Assembly: GCA_031254385.1 (NCBI GenBank)
Contig: JAIRUO010000109.1
Span: 1-8,813 of the forward strand
Origin: Treponema sp.
GTDB lineage: Bacteria; Spirochaetota; Spirochaetia; Treponematales; Breznakiellaceae
Direction of reading: 5' to 3'
Length of the DNA: 8,813 bases
The translations under genes were made by a program, and so were the position numbers. Below, piece by piece: positions 6,176-8,813 of the stretch. The stretch's first letter is position 1, and every line of letters starts with the position of its first letter. Below the pieces are notes generated by a model. The model worked only from the letters and a program-made list of their open reading frames with translations. It made no database searches and was not told the origin of the DNA.

Positions 6176-6448
6176 ATGCTGAAGCACACTTTTACAAAAC
6201 CTTTCAGAAAAGAACTCAAGCTGATGGAAAAACGCGGTTTGAACCTCAGTAAGCTCCGCGAAGTCATAGACATGATCATTGATGAACAGCCTTTGCCGCC
6301 AGAGCGTCATAACCACCCGCTCCACGGTAAATGGGAAGGATCCTTTGACTGTCATATTCATGGCGACTGGGTTCTTATTTATAAACTTAATCACACAGCC
6401 CGTACAGTTACTTTCCAACGTACTGGTACACATTCTGATTTGTTCTGA
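6176..6448 (+). CDS. yafQ: YafQ-family mRNA interferase toxin
   Basis: A 90-residue RelE/ParE-superfamily toxin that by family cuts mRNA on the translating ribosome. It can be lined up by eye with E. coli YafQ across its length: FRKELKLMEKRGLNLSKL, then HPLHGKWEG, CHIHGDWVLIYKL and FQRTGTHSDLF. All six active-site residues reported for E. coli YafQ (H50, H63, D67, W68, H87, F91) have counterparts here as H47, H60, D64, W65, H86 and F90, so it looks active rather than decayed. The length matches the family. The gene follows the antitoxin by 3 bp; a GAAGGAAG stretch inside the end of the antitoxin gene is rather far upstream for a ribosome-binding site, so translational coupling is likely. It ends 331 bp before the convergent lipoprotein gene. 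Confidence 0.93.
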   Translation: MLKHTFTKPFRKELKLMEKRGLNLSKLREVIDMIIDEQPLPPERHNHPLHGKWEGSFDCHIHGDWVLIYKLNHTARTVTFQRTGTHSDLF

Positions 6449-6513
6449 TCCGCAACTCTTCATAATTAAAGCTCTTTTTTACTCCTTATTCCCTCATTGC
6501 TCTCTACTCCCTA

Positions 6514-6529
6514 CCACTATATGTAGTGG
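6514..6529. repeat. palindrome CCACTA-TATG-TAGTGG, NrdR-box-like
   Basis: A perfect 6-bp inverted repeat with a 4-bp centre. The shape CACTATATNTAGTG is close to the NrdR box that represses ribonucleotide-reductase genes. No nrd gene is in view and NrdR boxes normally come in pairs, so the resemblance may be accidental. Confidence 0.5.
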
Positions 6530-6537
6530 CAATAAAT

Positions 6538-6587
6538 CCGTACCGCAGCGCACACGGCTGGATAAATCCAGCCTACCTTATGTACGG
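6538..6587. repeat. nested inverted repeat with GGCTGGAT/ATCCAGCC core
   Basis: The core is a perfect palindrome, GGCTGGAT-AA-ATCCAGCC at 6556-6573. It is enclosed by CCGTAC (6538-6543) and its complement GTACGG (6582-6587). The core type resembles REP-like hairpins found in intergenic DNA of many bacteria; membership in a named family is not established. Confidence 0.75.
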
Positions 6588-6679
6588 CGGTGAAATCATC
6601 CTGCGCTGGAACTCACCACCTTTGTTCATCTACGTCCATTCGGGCGCTATTATTGTTCCCCTGCGGATTTATTGCCTTA

Positions 6680-6700
6680 GACGAATGTTACACATTCGTC
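6680..6700. repeat. perfect 9-bp inverted repeat
   Basis: GACGAATGT and ACATTCGTC are separated by the three bases TAC. It could be a short hairpin or a protein-binding site. There is no T-run after it on either strand, so it is not a typical intrinsic terminator. Confidence 0.75.
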
Positions 6701-6715
6701 AACTCAATAGTTACA

Positions 6716-6731
6716 GCGGCATCCATGCCGC
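6716..6731. repeat. perfect 7-bp inverted repeat GCGGCAT/ATGCCGC
   Basis: GCGGCAT and ATGCCGC are separated by CC. It lies 15 bp after the previous palindrome and 17 bp before the next. The 2-bp centre suits a protein site better than a full-length RNA hairpin. Confidence 0.7.
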
Positions 6732-6738
6732 CCCACAC

Positions 6739-6781
6739 AAGGCAAAATCGGTGCCTGGCACCGTTGCGTTACCTTTGCCTT
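6739..6781 (-). terminator. candidate terminator of the lipoprotein gene with GGTGCC palindrome
   Basis: The odd palindrome CGGTGCC-T-GGCACCG (6749-6763) is enclosed by AAGGCAAA (6739-6746) and TTTGCCTT (6774-6781), which overlaps the lipoprotein stop codon. On the - strand the hairpin is followed by GATTTTGCC, a short T-run, so it could end lipoprotein transcription. The same GGTGCCTGGCACC core occurs at 8451 and, with one mismatch, at 8292, so it may be a dispersed repeat used as a terminator. Confidence 0.5.
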
Positions 6782-8108
6782 ACAGCGCATTCCAATACCA
6801 ATTAGACGCACCAGCAGTTCTTGTGTAGGTTCCGGAGGAACCCCAAACACCGTAACTATTCTTTATATCGTTGCCGCCCCCTCCTGATCCTTCCGGAAAG
6901 GCATTGTTGCCAATGTTAGAACTATTAAGGTTGATGCCTGCTGCAAAGGTAACGCTTATCAGGTTGGTGCAGTTGGAAAACGCATAATCGCCGATGCGCG
7001 TCACGCCGCTGGATATGGTGACGTTCTGCAGGCCGCAGCCGTAGAACGCATAGTCGCCGATGCTCGACACGGTGTTGGGTATGGTAACGCTCGACAGGCC
7101 GCTGATGCCGTAAAACGCCCGAGTGCCGATGGTTGTCACGCCGGTGGTGGGTATCGTGCTGTTTTTGCAGCCAAATATGAGCGTATTACCCTGTAATACG
7201 CAGTTATTTAGGCTTCGGTATACCGCATTCCCGTCTGCTACGGTGATGGTCGTTAGCCCGGTGCAGCCGTTGAACGCAGTATTGTTGATGCTCGTCACGC
7301 TGGCGGGTATGGTAAGGCTCGTCATGACGGTGAGGTTCTGAAATCCGTTGGCCGCTATTGTCGTTACTGGCAGGCCGTTGAATGTAGCCGGAATAGATAT
7401 AGTAGCACCGGCTCCAGTACCCTTCTCGACCCGGTATGCACTGTTGTTTATGAGCGTGAATTTCAGGCCGTTTTCTTCCGCCACTGCCGCTACTATCGTA
7501 ACGGTGCAGGATGCGGTCTTGTTTCCGTCCAGAGTAGTAACGGTAATGGTTGCGGTTCCGGCGGAATGGGCTGTTATTGTGCCATTTGATACCGTGGCAA
7601 TGGTGTTATTGCTCGATGACCATGTTACGGTTTTGCTGCTTGCGCTTTCCGGATTGAACGTGACGGTAAGGGTTTCCGTGGTTCCCGTTGCCATAAACGT
7701 TGCCGTTTTATTAAGGCTTACGCCTATAACAAGGGTGGGCTGGCCCATCTCTACCGGGGCAGGGTCGTTCTTTCCGGGTTTTATGTTCACCGTGGTTGTA
7801 CCCCAGCTTTTCAATTCGTTGCCCAACCAGCCTTCGACAACAAAGGTGCATGGCCCAAAAGAGGCCGTGGTGAAGGAGGCGCTTGATTCGCCGGGTTCTA
7901 GTGTTTTGTTTTGCACTTTGCCGGAGCTGTCGGTTGCGGTTATCCGGTGTTCAAGGTCATCGGTTTCGATTTGACCCCACATAGCCCTGCTGTTGCTGGT
8001 GGTTCCAACAGAGATGGTAACGGTTCCTTCACCGTTGTCCCCCTGCCAGGGGCTAAAGCAGCCAATAAAAATAAGCGCTATGATAGAGAATATGGCGATT
8101 CTTTTCAT
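6780..8108 (-). CDS. BspA-like leucine-rich-repeat lipoprotein with Big_2 domain
   Basis: A 442-residue surface or periplasmic lipoprotein. The signal peptide MKRIAIFSIIALIFIG ends in a lipobox-like stretch with the lipidated cysteine at C17. An N-terminal beta-rich region (about 27-120) is followed by a Big_2 immunoglobulin-like domain (about 126-205; VTWSSSNNTIATVSNGTITAHSAGTATITVTT). Then come about five LRR_5/BspA repeats (about 215-390) with the pattern L-x-x-V/I-T-I-P-x-x-V-x-x-I-G-x-x-A-F-x-x-C. A glycine-rich linker (GSGGGG) leads to NSYGVWGSSGTYTRTAGASNWYW; a GTYTR...W end recurs, to my knowledge, in treponemal lipoproteins. BspA-type proteins serve in adhesion and host or partner binding; the ligand here is unknown. 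The ATG at 8108 has AAGGA about 6 bases upstream. Transcribed alone on the - strand. Confidence 0.92.
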   Translation of the reverse strand: MKRIAIFSIIALIFIGCFSPWQGDNGEGTVTISVGTTSNSRAMWGQIETDDLEHRITATDSSGKVQNKTLEPGESSASFTTASFGPCTFVVEGWLGNELKSWGTTTVNIKPGKNDPAPVEMGQPTLVIGVSLNKTATFMATGTTETLTVTFNPESASSKTVTWSSSNNTIATVSNGTITAHSAGTATITVTTLDGNKTASCTVTIVAAVAEENGLKFTLINNSAYRVEKGTGAGATISIPATFNGLPVTTIAANGFQNLTVMTSLTIPASVTSINNTAFNGCTGLTTITVADGNAVYRSLNNCVLQGNTLIFGCKNSTIPTTGVTTIGTRAFYGISGLSSVTIPNTVSSIGDYAFYGCGLQNVTISSGVTRIGDYAFSNCTNLISVTFAAGINLNSSNIGNNAFPEGSGGGGNDIKNSYGVWGSSGTYTRTAGASNWYWNAL

Positions 8109-8148
8109 TTTTTATCCTTTTTTATAATTCTTTTTATAGGATAATAAT

Positions 8149-8154
8149 ATTATA
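8149..8154 (-). promoter_or_regulatory. predicted -10 of the lipoprotein promoter
   Basis: On the - strand a perfect TATAAT lies about 40 bp before the lipoprotein start codon in a very AT-rich stretch. No good -35 is found at 16-18 bp, so the promoter may depend on an activator; the repeated GGTATCA sites at 8207-8257 lie upstream of it. Confidence 0.5.
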
Positions 8155-8206
8155 CAATGTTTTTACAATATATGGAAGTGTTTATAGAAGAATTTTTGTG
8201 TTTTGA

Positions 8207-8257
8207 GGTATCACCGTGGTATCATTGTGGTATCACTTTTTCGGGGATCGTGATACC
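8207..8257. repeat. three GGTATCA repeats at 11-bp period plus an inverted copy
   Basis: GGTATCA occurs at 8207-8213, 8218-8224 and 8229-8235, exactly 11 bp apart, with similar bases between (CCGT, TTGT). The inverted form GTGATACC follows at 8250-8257, making an 8-bp stem with GGTATCAC at 8229-8236 and a 13-base loop. Sites spaced one helical turn apart on the same DNA face suggest cooperative binding of a regulator, about 100-150 bp upstream of the lipoprotein gene. Confidence 0.8.
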
Positions 8258-8291
8258 TGTTTTAGTGAATTTTACCACGGAGAACACGGAT

Positions 8292-8312
8292 GGTGCCTGG
8301 CAGCATAGGCGT
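8292..8312 (+). repeat. GGTGCC dispersed repeat, copy A
   Basis: GGTGCCTGGCAGC is followed by ATAGGCGT. It differs by one base from the copy at 8451-8471, so the palindrome is slightly broken here. The identical eight-base tail shows the two copies descend from one longer element. Confidence 0.85.
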
Positions 8313-8334
8313 TTCCTTAATAACCCTGCTTTTC

Positions 8335-8426
8335 CTTGATATAAGTTAGTGCATTTCCTTGATCTAAGTTAGTGCATTTTCTTGATCTAAGTTAGTGCAT
8401 TTTCTTGATCTAAGTTAGTGCTTTTT
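8335..8426 (+). repeat. four tandem 23-bp repeats
   Basis: Four units of 23 bp run head to tail with no spacers, at 8335, 8358, 8381 and 8404. The shared core is TTGATCTAAGTTAGTGC; the first unit has GATA instead of GATC and the last ends in TTTTT instead of ATTTT. The units are nearly identical, so the array is young or under selection. A 23-bp period is about two helical turns, as in iterons or arrayed operators. The TTGAT half recalls FNR/CRP-family sites, but the other half-site is absent. Confidence 0.93.
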
Positions 8427-8450
8427 GGCAATATGGTTAAAAACAAGAAG

Positions 8451-8471
8451 GGTGCCTGGCACCATAGGCGT
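8451..8471 (+). repeat. GGTGCC dispersed repeat, copy B
   Basis: A perfect odd palindrome GGTGCC-T-GGCACC is followed by ATAGGCGT as in copy A. On the - strand it lies downstream of the BrnA-like gene and is followed by CTTCTTGTTTTT, so it might also end transcription of that gene. Confidence 0.85.
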
Positions 8472-8518
8472 ATACTCGGCATGGCATGGTATACGCAACG
8501 GTATCGGCTACCGTTGCG
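8468..8518. repeat. overlapping hairpins downstream of the BrnA-like gene
   Basis: GCGTATAC (8468-8475) pairs with GTATACGC (8489-8496) over a 13-base loop. Its right arm overlaps CGCAACGGTA (8494-8503), which pairs perfectly with TACCGTTGCG (8509-8518) over a 5-base loop, a strong 10-bp stem. The two folds share three bases and are largely compatible. CCGTTGCG also follows the GGTGCC palindrome at 6749-6763, hinting that both places carry parts of one larger element. Confidence 0.8.
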
Positions 8519-8545
8519 CTATCAGGGTAATATCCTCTTAAGGGA

Positions 8546-8813
8546 TTATCGGGTACCCCCAGACGCTTTTGAAAGTATCTCCGGGTTATCCGCAACGTAA
8601 TTTAGAACATCGGCCATGATACCGGTATAGCCTTTGCCCAGAGCCTTATACTTTGAAAGAACATCGGGCTTGACCCTGAGCGCAACCACAGGGGAAGGAT
8701 TCCGGCGGTTTTTCCGCAATTCTCGCGCCATGGTCGCAAATTCGGCAAGGGCTTCCGGGGTGGAAGTGGGGCAATCGGGATCATAGACCTTGGGCGCTTT
8801 CTCCACCTCCTTT
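8546..8813 (-). CDS. brnA: BrnA-like antitoxin, start at or beyond the window edge
   Basis: The frame ends at 8546 and is open to the right edge. GTG at 8806 is a poor start because it lies inside AAAGGAGGTGG, which itself resembles a ribosome-binding site with no usable in-frame start after it; the true start is probably outside. The visible 89 residues have an acidic, Pro-rich N-terminal part (KAPKVYDPDCPTSTPEALAEFATMAREL) and a C-terminal region VVALRVKPDVLSKYKALGKGYTGIMADVLNYVADNP. This pattern (beta strand, then DVL..(F/Y)KALGKGY...M..VL..YV) is that of BrnA, whose ribbon-helix-helix binds DNA and whose protein neutralises the BrnT ribonuclease. brnT normally lies directly upstream, here beyond the right edge on the - strand. 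An orphan antitoxin-like regulator is the alternative. Confidence 0.75.
   Translation of the reverse strand, partial: KEVEKAPKVYDPDCPTSTPEALAEFATMARELRKNRRNPSPVVALRVKPDVLSKYKALGKGYTGIMADVLNYVADNPEILSKASGGTR

Larger units (their letters stand above)
6449..6779. other. gene-free, palindrome-rich stretch between convergent genes
   Basis: No convincing gene is present; the short open frames lack ribosome-binding sites and recognisable sequence. The first part (about 6449-6512) is pyrimidine-rich and includes ATTCCCTCATTGCTCTC, which resembles the heptads of the operon signal peptides. AAAGCTCTTTTTT near 6474 could be a weak terminator for the toxin gene. From 6514 to 6763 there are several perfect palindromes, listed separately. 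A mobile-element remnant, a structured RNA or a bank of protein sites are all possible. Confidence 0.7.
8109..8545. other. gene-free region rich in repeats upstream of the lipoprotein gene
   Basis: Neither strand holds a credible gene. From left to right: an AT-rich lipoprotein promoter (8109-8200), GGTATCA repeats (8207-8257), CACGGAGAACACGGA (8276-8290, two CACGGA copies 9 bp apart), a GGTGCCTGGCA repeat (8292), four 23-bp tandem repeats (8335-8426), and a second GGTGCCTGGCACC repeat followed by nested hairpins (8451-8518). The stretch looks like a landing zone for short dispersed elements between the lipoprotein gene and the antitoxin gene. Confidence 0.75.

Noticed and set aside
5858..6463. 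201-residue open frame on the - strand opposite the toxin-antitoxin genes
   Set aside because: It is antisense to two well-supported genes, has no ribosome-binding site and no recognisable domain.
6526..6828. 100-residue open frame in the palindrome-rich stretch
   Set aside because: No ribosome-binding site, no domain, and it runs into the end of the convergent lipoprotein gene; the palindromes explain the sequence better.
7348..7974. 208-residue open frame on the + strand opposite the lipoprotein gene
   Set aside because: It is the mirror of a repetitive Val/Thr-rich coding sequence; the - strand frame has a lipobox, Big_2 and LRR domains and a ribosome-binding site.
8335..8426. CRISPR array
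   Set aside because: The 23-bp units are directly contiguous with no unique spacers, and no cas gene is present.
8602..8784. 60-residue ATG-started frame inside the BrnA-like gene
   Set aside because: Although its ATG follows the strong Shine-Dalgarno-like sequence at some distance, its translation is Pro/Arg-rich without a recognisable fold, whereas the other frame matches BrnA.

Overview
The window looks like a piece of a Treponema-like spirochaete chromosome, possibly a host-associated or gut treponeme. That placement is inferred from gene types: an adenylate cyclase with a CHASE2 sensor and a C-terminal TPR-like tail, a FecR-type exported protein, and a BspA-like leucine-rich-repeat lipoprotein with the C-terminal GTYTR...W motif I associate with treponemal lipoproteins. 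No rRNA or other phylogenetic marker is present, so the genus is not proven.

Left part (1-5841): the 3' end of a PQQ-like beta-propeller gene on the + strand runs tail-to-tail into a tightly packed four-gene operon on the - strand. In transcription order the operon encodes a small exported protein with weak SLH-like features (5841-5329), a probable outer-membrane beta-barrel (5332-4076, ATGA overlap with the gene before it), an exported FecR-domain protein (4054-3362, 21 bp gap) and a CHASE2 class III adenylate cyclase (up to 3402-604, overlapping or abutting the FecR gene). The packing suggests one unit in which envelope proteins feed a signal to a membrane cyclase that makes cAMP; this is inference. 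The signal-peptide codons of the first two genes are built from 7-bp repeats (TGAGCAR and TGAGGAA on the + strand). In the first gene a second, inverted heptad array covers the ribosome-binding site and start codon and could pair with the first.

Middle (5842-6779): only 34 bp separate the operon from a divergent toxin-antitoxin pair on the + strand: an antitoxin with an AbrB-like N-terminus and a YafQ toxin with all six catalytic-site residues of the E. coli enzyme. The two predicted promoters share one TATA stretch, and the antitoxin transcript may be leaderless. A 331-bp gene-free stretch full of perfect palindromes follows.

Right part (6780-8813): a BspA-like lipoprotein gene on the - strand, then a 437-bp gene-free stretch. 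That stretch holds an 11-bp-period repeat with an inverted copy, four tandem 23-bp repeats, two copies of a GGTGCCTGGCACC-type palindrome (a third lies next to the lipoprotein stop codon) and nested hairpins. At the right edge is a - strand BrnA-like antitoxin gene whose start lies at or beyond the window end; its toxin partner would be expected just outside.
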